Positions 41,452 to 50,206 are shown, counted from the stretch's first letter. The stretch is DNA of 64,000 bases from JAFKFH01 sp017307375 (GCA_965229335.1 OZ245874.1:4402001-4466000); one strand, 5' to 3'. Notes: generated by a model from the letters alone, not told the origin. Made by a program: numbers and translations.

Positions 41452-42657
41452 ATGACCGCCACACGCCTCGATCGCCAGATCGCCTTTACCCTGGAACTCG
41501 ACCGGCTGAAGCAGGTCGAGCGCCGCACCTGGCTGCTCGACCGCACGCGGCGCGAGAACGACGCCGAACATTCCTGGCATCTTGCCATGCTGGCCCTGGT
41601 CTTCGCCGACCAGGCAGGGCCGGAGGTCGCGATCGACCGGGTCGTACGGATGCTGCTGATTCATGACATCGTCGAGATCGATGCCGGTGACAGCTTCCTG
41701 TTCGATGACGAGGCGGCCGCCGACCAGCAGGCGCGCGAACGCCGCGCGGCCGACCGCATCTTCGGACTGCTGCCCCCGGACCAGGGCCTGGCATTGCGCG
41801 CGCTGTGGGACGAGTTCGAGGCACGGGCAACGCCCGATGCCCGTTTCGCCAAGGCGCTCGACCGTTTCCAGCCGCTGCTGCATGACCACCTGACCGACGG
41901 CGGCAGCTGGCGCGACCATGCGGTGACCGCCGCCCAGGTCGCCGACCGGCTCAGCGTGATCGGCGACGGCGCGCCGCGCCTGTGGGACCACGCCAGGCGC
42001 CTGATCGCGGCGAGTGTCGCAAATGGCGATCTCGCGGCCGGCGACTGGCAGCAGCCGGCTCTGCCGGCGACCGCATCGAGGCTGGAGCGGCAACTCGACT
42101 TCATCGTCGAACTCGACCGGCTGAAGCAGGTATTCCGCCGGACCTGGCTGATCGACCGGTCGCGCCGGGAGAACGATGCCGAGCATTCCTGGCAGATGGC
42201 CGTGATGGCCCTGGTCCTCGACGAGCATGCGGTGCCGGGGGTCACGCTGCCGCGCGCCATCGCCATGCTGCTGATCCACGATATCGTCGAGATCGATGCG
42301 GGCGACACGTTCTTCTACGACACCGCCGCAAGCCTAGGCCAGGAAGCGCGCGAGCAGGGCGCGGCCGACCGGATCTTCGGCCTGCTGCCGCCAGACCAGG
42401 GACAGGCCTTCCGCGCATTGTGGGACGAGTTCGAAGCCCGGCAATCGCCGGATGCCCGCTTCGCCAAGGCGCTCGACCGGCTGCAGCCGCTGCTGCACAA
42501 CTACCATACCGCCGGCGGCACCTGGGCCGAGGCCGGTATCGCCGCCGCCGAGGTGCTGCGACGCAAGCGGGTGATCGGCGATGGCGCGCCGGCGCTCTGG
42601 ACCTACGCGCAGGGACTGGTGGCCGACGGGGTCGCCCGCGGTTACCTGCAGGCATGA
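41452..42657 (+). CDS. tandem HD-domain hydrolase (fused duplication)
   Basis: It has 401 residues, two copies of the same about 190-residue HD-domain module (YfbR/HDDC2-like nucleotidase family). Copy 1 has H40, H71-D72 and D137. Copy 2 has H245, H276-D277 and D342. Both retain ENDAEHSW and LLIHDIVEIDAGD, so both metal sites look functional. Single-domain homologues are usual, and the fused form is atypical. No strong ribosome-binding site precedes the ATG at 41452, and an in-frame upstream ATG at 41386 overlaps the emrE start. The stop overlaps the next gene's ATG. Confidence 0.85.
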   Translation: MTATRLDRQIAFTLELDRLKQVERRTWLLDRTRRENDAEHSWHLAMLALVFADQAGPEVAIDRVVRMLLIHDIVEIDAGDSFLFDDEAAADQQARERRAADRIFGLLPPDQGLALRALWDEFEARATPDARFAKALDRFQPLLHDHLTDGGSWRDHAVTAAQVADRLSVIGDGAPRLWDHARRLIAASVANGDLAAGDWQQPALPATASRLERQLDFIVELDRLKQVFRRTWLIDRSRRENDAEHSWQMAVMALVLDEHAVPGVTLPRAIAMLLIHDIVEIDAGDTFFYDTAASLGQEAREQGAADRIFGLLPPDQGQAFRALWDEFEARQSPDARFAKALDRLQPLLHNYHTAGGTWAEAGIAAAEVLRRKRVIGDGAPALWTYAQGLVADGVARGYLQA

Positions 42658-43520
42658 CAATGGCAAACGACTACACCGTCTACATCGTGACGCCGCCGAA
42701 CTATCCGCATGTCCTGGCCTTTGCGGAACTCGCCAATGCGCTGGTCCAAGGTCTCGGCGCGCTCGGCTTCGTCGCCGGCCTGACGCAGGACCCGGCCGAG
42801 ATCAGCGGTCGGGCCATCGTGCTCGCCCCCCATCTGATCCCGCATGTCGGCTGGCAGCCGCCGGCCGATGCAATCCTCTACAATCTCGAACAGGGCGACG
42901 ACGGCAACGACTGGTTCTCGCCCGCCTACTGGTCGCTGCTGCGCAGCCATGAAGTGTGGGACTACTCGGCGGTCAATGCCGCCTATCTTGCCGCCCGTGG
43001 CGTGCCGGCCCGGCTGCTGCCGGTGGGCTACGCCCCCTGCCTGAGCCGAATCGAACCGGCGGTCGAGGACATCGACGTGCTGGCCTATGGGGCGATGACG
43101 CCGCGACGGATCGCGATCCTTCAGGCATTGCACCAGCGCGGCCTGAAAGTCGTGCCGCTGTTCAACGTCTACGGGCCGGAGCGCGACCGCTACATCGCGC
43201 GGTCGCGGCTCGTGCTCAACATCCACGCCCAGACCGCCCGGCTGTTCGAGATCGTGCGGGTATCCTATCTGCTGGCGAATGGCCGCTGCGTGCTGTCCGA
43301 AGACGGCAACGACGCCGGGCTGGAAGCACCTTACCGCGACGGCGTCGAGTTCGTGCCCTATGACGGACTGATCGGCGCCGCCCTCGCGCTGCTGGCCGAC
43401 GGAGAGGCCCGCCGCCAGCAGGCCGAGGCCGGGCGTCGGGCCATCATGGCGCGACCACAGAGCGGCTTTCTCGAAGCCCTGCTTGGGCGCCGCCAGCACG
43501 ACGCCAAAATAGCCGAATGA
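42654..43520 (+). CDS. CgeB-like glycosyltransferase-fold protein
   Basis: It has 288 residues. The N-terminal part looks like a Rossmann glycosyltransferase half (YIVTPPNYPHVLAFAELANAL). The C-terminal half has DIDVLAYGAMTPRRIAILQAL, LNIHAQTARLFEIVRVSYLLANGRCVLSED and YDGLIGAALALLAD, typical of GT-B and CgeB/YkvP-like proteins. The acceptor is unknown. The ATG overlaps the HD gene stop, so the two are probably translated together, which is an unusual pairing. Confidence 0.7.
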   Translation: MTMANDYTVYIVTPPNYPHVLAFAELANALVQGLGALGFVAGLTQDPAEISGRAIVLAPHLIPHVGWQPPADAILYNLEQGDDGNDWFSPAYWSLLRSHEVWDYSAVNAAYLAARGVPARLLPVGYAPCLSRIEPAVEDIDVLAYGAMTPRRIAILQALHQRGLKVVPLFNVYGPERDRYIARSRLVLNIHAQTARLFEIVRVSYLLANGRCVLSEDGNDAGLEAPYRDGVEFVPYDGLIGAALALLADGEARRQQAEAGRRAIMARPQSGFLEALLGRRQHDAKIAE

Positions 43521-43640
43521 GGCGATTTATATAAAAATTTAGATATATTTTTAACGAATTAAATCTTACGCTTGGTGCCAGATCAGTTGGCCGACCCCTT
43601 CCCCCGAGCAGTCCCCAAACCGCACACAGGGGTTCGGTAC

Positions 43641-43676
43641 GCCGCCGCGGCAGTCCCCGCGGCGGCTTTTTTTTTT
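43641..43676 (+). terminator. strong intrinsic terminator
   Basis: Ten-base perfect stem (GCCGCCGCGG, 43641-43650, with 43657-43666) and a six-base loop, followed by a run of ten T (43667-43676). It ends transcription from the HD and glycosyltransferase genes on the plus strand. Confidence 0.9.
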
Positions 43677-43701
43677 GCGCGGGAAGCCAGAAAAAATCGA
43701 G

Positions 43702-43726
43702 TGAAAACAATCCCATGAAAACAATC
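43702..43726. repeat. tandem direct repeat downstream of the csp gene
   Basis: Two copies of TGAAAACAATC (43702-43712 and 43716-43726), 14 bases apart. On the minus strand they follow the cold-shock gene's terminator hairpin and make its T-rich tail (GATTGTTTTCATGGGATTGTTTTC). Confidence 0.7.
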
Positions 43727-43759
43727 GGGGCGCTGTCCGCCTGCGCGGACAACGCCCCG
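43726..43759 (-). terminator. intrinsic terminator of the cold-shock gene
   Basis: Long hairpin with arms CGGGGCG-C-TGTCCGC and GCGGACA-A-CGCCCCG and a four-base loop, 23 bases past the stop. On the minus strand it is followed by GATTGTTTTC. Confidence 0.8.
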
Positions 43760-43782
43760 AACGGCTGGCGCCGCGACGCTGC

Positions 43783-43992
43783 TTAGAGCGCGCGCAGGTT
43801 CTCGGCCGAGGTCTTGCCCTTGCGCGGATCGCGATGCAGCTCGAACGACAGCTTCTGGCCTTCCTTCAGGTTGCCCATGCCGGCGCGCTCAACCGCCGAG
43901 ATATGGACGAACACGTCGGCCGAACCGTCTTCCGGCTGGATGAAGCCGTAACCCTTGGTCGCGTTGAACCACTTAACAGTGCCAGTAGGCAT
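43783..43992 (-). CDS. cold-shock protein (CspA family)
   Basis: Single-stranded RNA/DNA-binding protein of 69 residues with one cold-shock domain. RNP1 is K13-G-Y-G-F-I and RNP2 is V27-F-V-H-I-S. The N-terminus TGTVKWFNATKGYGF is canonical. The roughly 400 bases before the next gene leave room for the long structured leader usual for csp mRNAs. Confidence 0.95.
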   Translation of the reverse strand: MPTGTVKWFNATKGYGFIQPEDGSADVFVHISAVERAGMGNLKEGQKLSFELHRDPRKGKTSAENLRAL

Positions 43993-44403
43993 GGAAATCT
44001 CCTCAGATAGATCGCCCGCCGCGCGGAAGTGCGCGGTGGATTTGGAGCGTGTTTGTGAGAGGACCCTAGCCCGGCACCGGTCGCCTCCTCCGGGCCACGG
44101 TGCTTAGCGGCAGACGCCGACACAGTAACGTTCACGGTGGCACGATGAGGCCGCGACCCGCGGCTGGCAAGTCCAATCTGCGACTCCCGGTTGCCATCGC
44201 GCGAATTGTCGTGTCCCCGGCCTGTAACAGAAGGCGACTACCACTCGTGCGAGTGGCGACGCCGGGACCGCTTTCCGCGGCAACATTAAATCCGTTGTCA
44301 TCCGTCCAATTTCGCGGCTTATGATGACCTCAATATCGCAGAGCGGCGCGCCGGACATGGGGATGGCAGTGCCGCCGCAAACAGGGTAGTCGGGAGACAT
44401 AGA
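43993..44403. other. intergenic region between csp and chemoreceptor genes
   Basis: About 410 bases with divergent genes at either side. It should hold the csp leader and the promoter of the chemoreceptor. The open frames in it have no supporting features. I cannot pick out a secure promoter. Confidence 0.5.
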
Positions 44404-46662
44404 ATGACGTCTGCATCCGCGGTCTCATCCGGGACCATGGCAGGCGGCGGGGTAGGCACGGGCAACGACCGGCCCGGCCTGTTCGGCCGCATCAAGGTTC
44501 GCTCCAAGATCATGATCGGCTTCCTGGCGGTGATCGCCCTTCTGGTGGCGCTCACCATCGTCGGGGTCATGGCCTTCGACCAGGTCGCGAACTCGTCGCG
44601 CTCGCTGGTCAGCTCGCTCAAGCTGGCGGGGCTGGCCCGCGACATCGACCGCGACTTCGTCGAGGTTCGCCGCAATGTCGATCAGTTCGGCATCACCGGC
44701 GACAAACGCTATCAGTCGGCCGCGCTGGCGGTGCAGACACGCCTGCAGGACCGCGTCGACCAGGCAATCGGGGAAGCCCGCACCGATGCCGAGAAGCGCG
44801 AGCTCGACACCATCGACGGCGAATTGAAGGCCTACTTCAAGAAGCTGGGCGGTCTGGCGAACGTCATTTCCTCACAGCAGGCCCTGGTCGCCGACACGGT
44901 GAAGCCGTCGGCCACCAAGCTCGAGACGCAGTTCGAGGAGATGATCAAGATCTGCGCCGACTATTGCGACAAGGAGGCCGGCGACCATCTGGTCACTGGC
45001 CTGCTGGCCCTGGGTCGCGCGCGCGCCGCGATCGAACAGCTGGTTTTCGTGTACGATCCGGTGCTGGAGAACGAGGGCAAGACCCAGCTGGGCAAGCTGA
45101 AGGACGCCCTGGGTCAGGTCACGTCGCTGGCCTATGGCGCCGAATCCAAGGCGAAGCTCAAGGACCTGACCCTGCAGCTCGAGGCCACGGCGAAGGCTTT
45201 CGACGAACTGGTCGGCCTGCGCAGCGCCGCCGACAAGATGGTCGCCCAGGAAATGGTCGCCCAGGCCGGCACGGTGACGAAATCGACGACGGCGATCCGC
45301 GATTCGCTGATCGCGCTGCAGGACCGCCTGACCCTGGAGAACGAAGACCGCGTCGCCGAAAGCCAGAAGCTGATGAGCGGGGTCGGCGGCGCCGGCACGT
45401 TGCTTGGACTGGTGCTGGCCTGGTTCATCGGTGGCGCGATCGCCCGGCCGATCACCCAGATGACCGGAGCCATGGGCCGGCTTGCCGATCGCGACTGGTC
45501 GGTCGAGGTGCCGTCGCGCAATCAGACCGACGAGATCGGCGCGATGGCCCGCGCGGTGCAGCAGTTCAAGGAGAACGGCATCGAGAACGAACGGCTGCAG
45601 GCCGAAGCCGAGGCGGCGCGCGAGACGGCCGCCGCCGCCGCGCGCGAGCGCGAGGCGCAGGAGCGTCAGGCCGAGGCCGCCGCCAAGGCCCAGGCCGAAG
45701 CCCAGGCCCAGGCGGAGGAGCGCCAGCGGCGTGAGCTCGAGGAAGCCGAGCGCCGCGCCGAGATCGAGCGTCGCGATGCCGAGGCCCGCCAGGCGCGTGA
45801 AGCGGAAGCGAGCCGCAAGGCCGGCATGCAGGCGCTGGCCTCGACGTTCGAGCGCGCCGTCGGCGGCGTGGTCGATTCGGTCGCGACCGCGGCGACACGG
45901 ATGCAATCGACCGCCCGCACCATGTCGGGCATCGCCGACTCGACCTCGCGCCAGTCGCAGGAAGCGGCGCATGCCACCGAGCAGGCAGCGGCCAACGTCC
46001 AGACCGTCGCCTCGGCGACCGAGGAGCTTTCGGCCTCGATCTCCGAGATCGCGACCCAGGTGGCGAACTCGAGCCGCGTGGCCGCCCAGGCGGTCGAGCA
46101 GGCCCATCGCACCGACCAGATCGTCCGCGGCCTCGCAACCGCCGCCGAGAAGATCGGCGAGGTGGTCGGGCTGATCAACCAGATCGCGGGCCAGACGAAC
46201 CTGCTGGCCTTGAACGCGACGATCGAGGCGGCGCGGGCCGGCGAGGCCGGCAAGGGTTTCGCCGTGGTGGCGAGCGAGGTGAAGAACCTGGCCAACCAGA
46301 CTTCGAAAGCGACCGAGGAAATCGGTCAGCAGATCACCTCGGTCCAGGAAACCACGCACGAGGCGGTCGGTGCGATCCGCTCGATCTCGGGCATCATCGA
46401 CCAGATCAGTGAGATCTCGGGCTCGATCGCGGCGGCGGTCGAGCAGCAGGGCGCAGCCACGCGCGAGATCGCCCGGTCGGTCGAGGACGCGGCAGCCGGC
46501 ACCCGCCAGGCCTCGTCCAACGTCGCCCAGGTGAACGCCGCCGCCGCCGAATCGGGGACGGCTGCCGGCGAAGTGCTCACCGCCTCGGGCGAACTGTCGC
46601 GGCTGGCCGACTCGTTGCGCGGCGAGGTCGGCAAGTTCCTGGCCGAGATCCGCCAGGGCTGA
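44404..46662 (+). CDS. methyl-accepting chemotaxis protein
   Basis: Chemoreceptor of 752 residues. The first membrane helix (about 36-58) precedes a long periplasmic helical sensor domain (about 60-322) of HBM or 4-helix-bundle type. The second helix (about 328-347) leads into a HAMP domain (348-400), an unusually long Ala/Glu/Arg-rich coiled coil (about 393-475) and the signalling domain (from about 485). The hairpin-tip sequence is INQIAGQTNLLALNATIEAARAGEAGKGFAVVASEVK (around residues 595-630). It lacks the C-terminal NWETF-type pentapeptide, so it is probably serviced by another receptor. The ligand is unknown. Confidence 0.92.
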   Translation: MTSASAVSSGTMAGGGVGTGNDRPGLFGRIKVRSKIMIGFLAVIALLVALTIVGVMAFDQVANSSRSLVSSLKLAGLARDIDRDFVEVRRNVDQFGITGDKRYQSAALAVQTRLQDRVDQAIGEARTDAEKRELDTIDGELKAYFKKLGGLANVISSQQALVADTVKPSATKLETQFEEMIKICADYCDKEAGDHLVTGLLALGRARAAIEQLVFVYDPVLENEGKTQLGKLKDALGQVTSLAYGAESKAKLKDLTLQLEATAKAFDELVGLRSAADKMVAQEMVAQAGTVTKSTTAIRDSLIALQDRLTLENEDRVAESQKLMSGVGGAGTLLGLVLAWFIGGAIARPITQMTGAMGRLADRDWSVEVPSRNQTDEIGAMARAVQQFKENGIENERLQAEAEAARETAAAAAREREAQERQAEAAAKAQAEAQAQAEERQRRELEEAERRAEIERRDAEARQAREAEASRKAGMQALASTFERAVGGVVDSVATAATRMQSTARTMSGIADSTSRQSQEAAHATEQAAANVQTVASATEELSASISEIATQVANSSRVAAQAVEQAHRTDQIVRGLATAAEKIGEVVGLINQIAGQTNLLALNATIEAARAGEAGKGFAVVASEVKNLANQTSKATEEIGQQITSVQETTHEAVGAIRSISGIIDQISEISGSIAAAVEQQGAATREIARSVEDAAAGTRQASSNVAQVNAAAAESGTAAGEVLTASGELSRLADSLRGEVGKFLAEIRQG

Positions 46663-46671
46663 GGCGCCAGC

Positions 46672-46711
46672 CCTGCCGGCCGGATCGCCGCCTTGCGGTC
46701 CGGCCGGCAGG
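46672..46711 (+). terminator. hairpin downstream of the chemoreceptor gene
   Basis: Thirteen-base perfect stem (CCTGCCGGCCGGA, 46672-46684, with 46699-46711) around a 14-base loop, ten bases after the stop. It has no T tract, so it is a possible terminator or RNA stabiliser. Confidence 0.5.
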
Positions 46712-46777
46712 CATCGCGCCGGGTCGTTCGCGACATTGTCGCGGAACTGCGCTATGGCTCTGTCGGTTGAAGAGCCG

Positions 46778-47461
46778 ATGGAGCATCACATGATCCCCAC
46801 CCTGCCGTCCGCTGAAGCGCTGGCCGAACTTCATGCCCAGGCATTGGGCGATCTTGCCGCCGCCCTGGGCGAGGAGGAGACGATCGACGCGCTCGCCCCC
46901 CGCTATGCGCCGGGCGGCTTCGGCTGCCACGAGGCGCTGCATGCCACCGCGATGGCGGCACGGCTGATTCGCGAGGAACTGTGCTTTCACCCGGCCGTCG
47001 CCTATCGCCCCGACTGGTTCGGGCGTGCCGCGGCGGCTTCCGCCCTGCTCGATGCGCTGCACGAACGGATCGAGGCGGTGCATCTGCCGGCCGTGCATGG
47101 CGAAAGCGCGGCCTCGCTGCCGCCCGATCGGCTCGACCTCGCCGCCGATTGCGCCGCGGCGGCAAAGGCCGAGCCGGAGCGCAAGCAGCTGCTGCGCGAA
47201 ATCGAGCAGGAAGCCAAGGCCGAGCAGACCTCGCCGCAAATGCTGCGGGAAGTTTTCGCCCCCGGCTCGCTCGGCGGCTACGAAGCCGTCCACGCCGCCT
47301 CGGTCGCGGTCAACCTGGTCGATGCCGAGATCGTCGGCCATCCGGCGATCATCTTCAGCCCGACCTGGCATGGCCGTGCCGTCGCGGCGCTGCAGCAGCT
47401 CGAAGCTCTGCTCGAGGCGATGCGCGACGCCCACGAATCATCCGACCCCGAGACGTTCTGA
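46778..47461 (+). CDS. internally duplicated protein of unknown function
   Basis: It has 227 residues in two related halves (39-100 and 157-216). Each half reads APGxxGxxEAxHAxxxAxxL, then HPAVAYRPDWFGRAAAA or HPAIIFSPTWHGRAVAA. Conserved histidines are H51, H55 and H71 in the first half, and H172 and H188 in the second. The joining segment (100-156) is Ala/Glu-rich and charged. No signal peptide or membrane helix is visible. The ATG at 46778 follows GAAGAG; 46736 and 46790 are alternatives. Confidence 0.6.
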   Translation: MEHHMIPTLPSAEALAELHAQALGDLAAALGEEETIDALAPRYAPGGFGCHEALHATAMAARLIREELCFHPAVAYRPDWFGRAAAASALLDALHERIEAVHLPAVHGESAASLPPDRLDLAADCAAAAKAEPERKQLLREIEQEAKAEQTSPQMLREVFAPGSLGGYEAVHAASVAVNLVDAEIVGHPAIIFSPTWHGRAVAALQQLEALLEAMRDAHESSDPETF

Positions 47462-47474
47462 TCGCTGCCCGCCG

Positions 47475-48491
47475 ATGGGGCAGGTAGCCGCCGCCGATCG
47501 CCTCGCCGAACTGCTGCGTGTGGTCGGCCGCGGCCCGACCCTCTCGCGCAGCCTGACACAGGCCGAAGCGGCGGAGGCGATGGCCACGATCCTCGACGGC
47601 CGGGCCGATCGCATCCAGATCGGCGCGCTTTTGCTGCTGCTGCGCTACCGCGGGGAGACGGCCGAGGAATTGGCCGGCTTCGCCATGGCGGCGCGGGCAC
47701 GGCTGCGCCTCGACCTTTCCGGCCTCGGCATCGATCTCGACTGGCCGTCCTATGCCGACCGCCACCGCCAGCAGCCGTGGTTCCTGTTGGCGGCCCGACT
47801 GGTCGCGCAGCATGGCATCCGCATCCTGATCCATGGCGTCGAGGGCGCGACGGGGCCCGGCTATGCGTCGACCCGGCCGGCCCTGGCGGCGCTTGGCATC
47901 ACCCCGGCATCAGGCCGCGACGCGGTCGCCGCCGATCTCGATCGACAGGGCCTTGCCTATCTGGGGCTCGAGACCCTTTGCCCGGACGTGGATGCGCTGC
48001 TTGCCCTGCGGCCGCTGCTCGGTGTCCGCACCGTCGTCAATTCCTTCGTCCGCGCCCTGAACCCGGCCGCAGCGCCGGCGCAGATGCAGGGTGTCTTCCA
48101 CCCGCCCTATCGCAGGCTTCAGGCCGCGGCGGCGCAGCTGCTTGGCCAGCCGCAAGCAGCCGTCTTCAAGGGCGGCGGCGGCGAGGCACAGCGCAACCCG
48201 CTGAAACCCTGCGCCGTAGCCCGGGTCAGCGGACCCGACATCATCGAGCAGTCCTGGCCGGCGCTGTTGCCGGATACCGACCATCGCTGGCGCGACGAAG
48301 ACCTGGCCCCCGGGCGTCTTGCGGCGCTCTGGCAAGGCGAGATCGACGACCCGGCGCCCACCGCCGCCGTGATCGGGACGGCGGCGATCGCGCTGCAACT
48401 GACCGACCATGCCAAGACTCCGGCCGAGGCGCAGGCCCTGGCCGAACGGCTGTGGCGGCACCGCATGGCGGGTCAGTCGGCCAGGCCGTAG
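47475..48491 (+). CDS. TrpD2/YbiB-like protein (anthranilate phosphoribosyltransferase fold)
   Basis: It has 338 residues. The N-terminal helical domain and the glycine-rich loop HGVEGATGPGYAST resemble anthranilate phosphoribosyltransferase. Unlike TrpD, the PRPP and anthranilate residues are altered, matching the DNA-binding YbiB/TrpD2 group. KGGGGEAQRNPLKP is the characteristic later segment. It lies 13 bases after the duplicated unknown protein. The last 19 bases overlap the convergent binding-protein gene. It is not part of a trp operon here. Confidence 0.78.
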   Translation: MGQVAAADRLAELLRVVGRGPTLSRSLTQAEAAEAMATILDGRADRIQIGALLLLLRYRGETAEELAGFAMAARARLRLDLSGLGIDLDWPSYADRHRQQPWFLLAARLVAQHGIRILIHGVEGATGPGYASTRPALAALGITPASGRDAVAADLDRQGLAYLGLETLCPDVDALLALRPLLGVRTVVNSFVRALNPAAAPAQMQGVFHPPYRRLQAAAAQLLGQPQAAVFKGGGGEAQRNPLKPCAVARVSGPDIIEQSWPALLPDTDHRWRDEDLAPGRLAALWQGEIDDPAPTAAVIGTAAIALQLTDHAKTPAEAQALAERLWRHRMAGQSARP

Positions 48492-49219
48492 CGTTCGCGG
48501 ATTGCGTCGATCCGGCCGTCTGCCCGGATCGCCGACAGGCCGCGGTTGAACCGTGCGGCGCGGGCAGCGGCATCTCCCGCCTTCCGGCTGAAGCAGACAT
48601 GGTTGGCCTCAGCCCGCAATTCGCGAAAGCTCAGCGCCAGCGTCATGCGCTTGTCGTGCAGCGTGTAGCGCACCGAATCGGCAAATCCATAGAACAGCGT
48701 GAAGCGTCGGCCAGCGAGCATGCGCAAGCCTTCGACATCGTTGTCGACCCGCATCGGCATGGCCCCAGCCAGGCGCAGATCGGTGACGAGGTTGTAGCCG
48801 GCGACCACGCCGACCGATACGCCGCGCAAGTCGTCCAAACCGGGCAGTTGCGCCTCCCCCTGCTCGGCCAGGCCGAACAAGCCGATCGACAGTTTGCCGA
48901 CCGGTTCCGATGGCATCAGCGTCTCGCGGCGCGACGGATCGTCGCTGCAGCCGCAGAGCAGATCGACCTCGCCCGATTCGGCCAGCGCCAGCGCGCGTGC
49001 CCAGGGATAGAAATCGAGCCGGACGGTATCCTCGCCGACGCCGAGCGCCGCGTTCAGGATTTCGATCTCGAAACCGGGCCGGATCGGCTGACCTTCGATC
49101 TTGCCGGGCGGAAAGTGCAGACAGGCACCTGTCATCTCCTCCGCCCCGACCGGGCCCACGGCAAATCCGGCCAGGATTGCCGCCGCGGCCAGGACGAGAC
49201 TAGCTGCCGCCCGCGCCAT
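48473..49219 (-). CDS. periplasmic amino-acid-type substrate-binding protein, copy 2
   Basis: It has 248 residues with a signal peptide (ASLVLAAAAILAGFAVGPVGA). The mature protein is an SBP3-type domain (about 30-245) with AGYNLVTDLRLAGAM and a terminal IRADGRIDAIRERYGL. A cysteine pair (LLCGCSDD) is shared with copy 1. The start at 49219 overlaps the upstream paralogue by 20 bases. No permease or ATPase gene is nearby, so it may be an orphan binding protein or a sensor. Confidence 0.78.
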   Translation of the reverse strand: MARAAASLVLAAAAILAGFAVGPVGAEEMTGACLHFPPGKIEGQPIRPGFEIEILNAALGVGEDTVRLDFYPWARALALAESGEVDLLCGCSDDPSRRETLMPSEPVGKLSIGLFGLAEQGEAQLPGLDDLRGVSVGVVAGYNLVTDLRLAGAMPMRVDNDVEGLRMLAGRRFTLFYGFADSVRYTLHDKRMTLALSFRELRAEANHVCFSRKAGDAAARAARFNRGLSAIRADGRIDAIRERYGLAD

Positions 49220-49949
49220 AGCGAGCCCGGATCGCCGCAATGGTGCCGTCTTGCTCCAGCCGCCTGAATGCCGCATCGAACCTGGCGGCGCGTGCCGTCG
49301 CATCGCCCGCCTTGCGGCTGAAGCAGGTGTAGTAGGGATTCGGCCGCAGTTCGGTGTAGCGCAGATTGTCCTGTGTGCCGGCAAACCACCGCACCGTATC
49401 GCGATAGCCATAGAGATAGGCAAAGCGCCCCGCCTTCAGCATCGCGACCGCGGTGGCGTCGTCGGGCGCCTCGGCAGGAATTGCCCCGAATTCGCGCAGT
49501 TCGCTGGTCAGATTGTAGCCAGCCACCGCCCCGATCGTCTGGCCCTGCAAGGCATGACCGTCCGACGGCAACGGGCGGTCGTCGGGAAGAGCGAACAGGC
49601 CGACCGACGCATTGCCGATCTCGGTCGAGAAAACGAAGGCCTGCTCGCGCTCGGGCATGTGGCTGCAGCTGCACAGGCCATCGACCGTGCCGGCCTCGGC
49701 CAGAGCCAGCGCCCGGCGCCAGGGATAGAACACGATCTCGACACTGTCGCCGGCGAGGACCGCGCGCAGGATGTCGATGTCGAAGCCTTCGCGGCCAGCC
49801 GCGGCCCCCTCGATCTTGTGCGGCGGAAACGGATTGCAGGCAAAGCGCAGATTTTCGGCTGCGGCCGGGTCCGGCAAGCCTGTCGACACCGCCAGGATCG
49901 CGGCCGCCAACAGGCATGTCGCGCCTCGCCCCCACTGCTTGGCTTGCAT
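49200..49949 (-). CDS. periplasmic amino-acid-type substrate-binding protein, copy 1
   Basis: It has 249 residues with a signal peptide to about residue 31. Its SBP3-type domain has VFYPWRRALALAEAGTVDGLCSCSH, AGYNLTSELREFGAIP and a C-terminal ALxxxDGTIAAIRARYG-like ending. It is clearly paralogous to the next gene (shared YPWxRALALAE, CFSRKAGDAxARAARF). The pair looks like a local tandem duplication that has diverged. The ligand is unknown. Confidence 0.8.
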   Translation of the reverse strand: MQAKQWGRGATCLLAAAILAVSTGLPDPAAAENLRFACNPFPPHKIEGAAAGREGFDIDILRAVLAGDSVEIVFYPWRRALALAEAGTVDGLCSCSHMPEREQAFVFSTEIGNASVGLFALPDDRPLPSDGHALQGQTIGAVAGYNLTSELREFGAIPAEAPDDATAVAMLKAGRFAYLYGYRDTVRWFAGTQDNLRYTELRPNPYYTCFSRKAGDATARAARFDAAFRRLEQDGTIAAIRARYGAGGS

Positions 49950-50068
49950 TGCCCCCCAATGCGTTACTCAGTCAGGTCGGGCCATCCTGAGCCACGCCGC
50001 AGCGGGCGTCCAGCGGCATCGCGTCGCAGTCGCGACGCCGATGCAGAGTCAAAATTCAGGAAGAAAGG

Positions 50069-50146
50069 TGGGGCGAGAGACGGGTTTCGAACCCGCGACC
50101 TCCAGAGCCACAATCTGGCGCTCTAACCAGCTGAGCTACTCCCGCC
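50069..50146 (-). tRNA. tRNA-His (GTG)
   Basis: Minus strand, CCA encoded, with the extra 5' G(-1) opposite C73 that is specific for tRNA-His. The acceptor stem is GCGGGAG with CTCTCGC. The anticodon arm CCAGA-TTGTGGC-TCTGG gives anticodon GTG. The T arm is CGGG-TTCGAAA-CCCG. Confidence 0.96.
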
Positions 50147-50206
50147 ACCGTGGGTGGCGCGTCTTGTACGGCCCGAACGGCCCCCGGTCAAGCGCGATCA
50201 GCGGCT

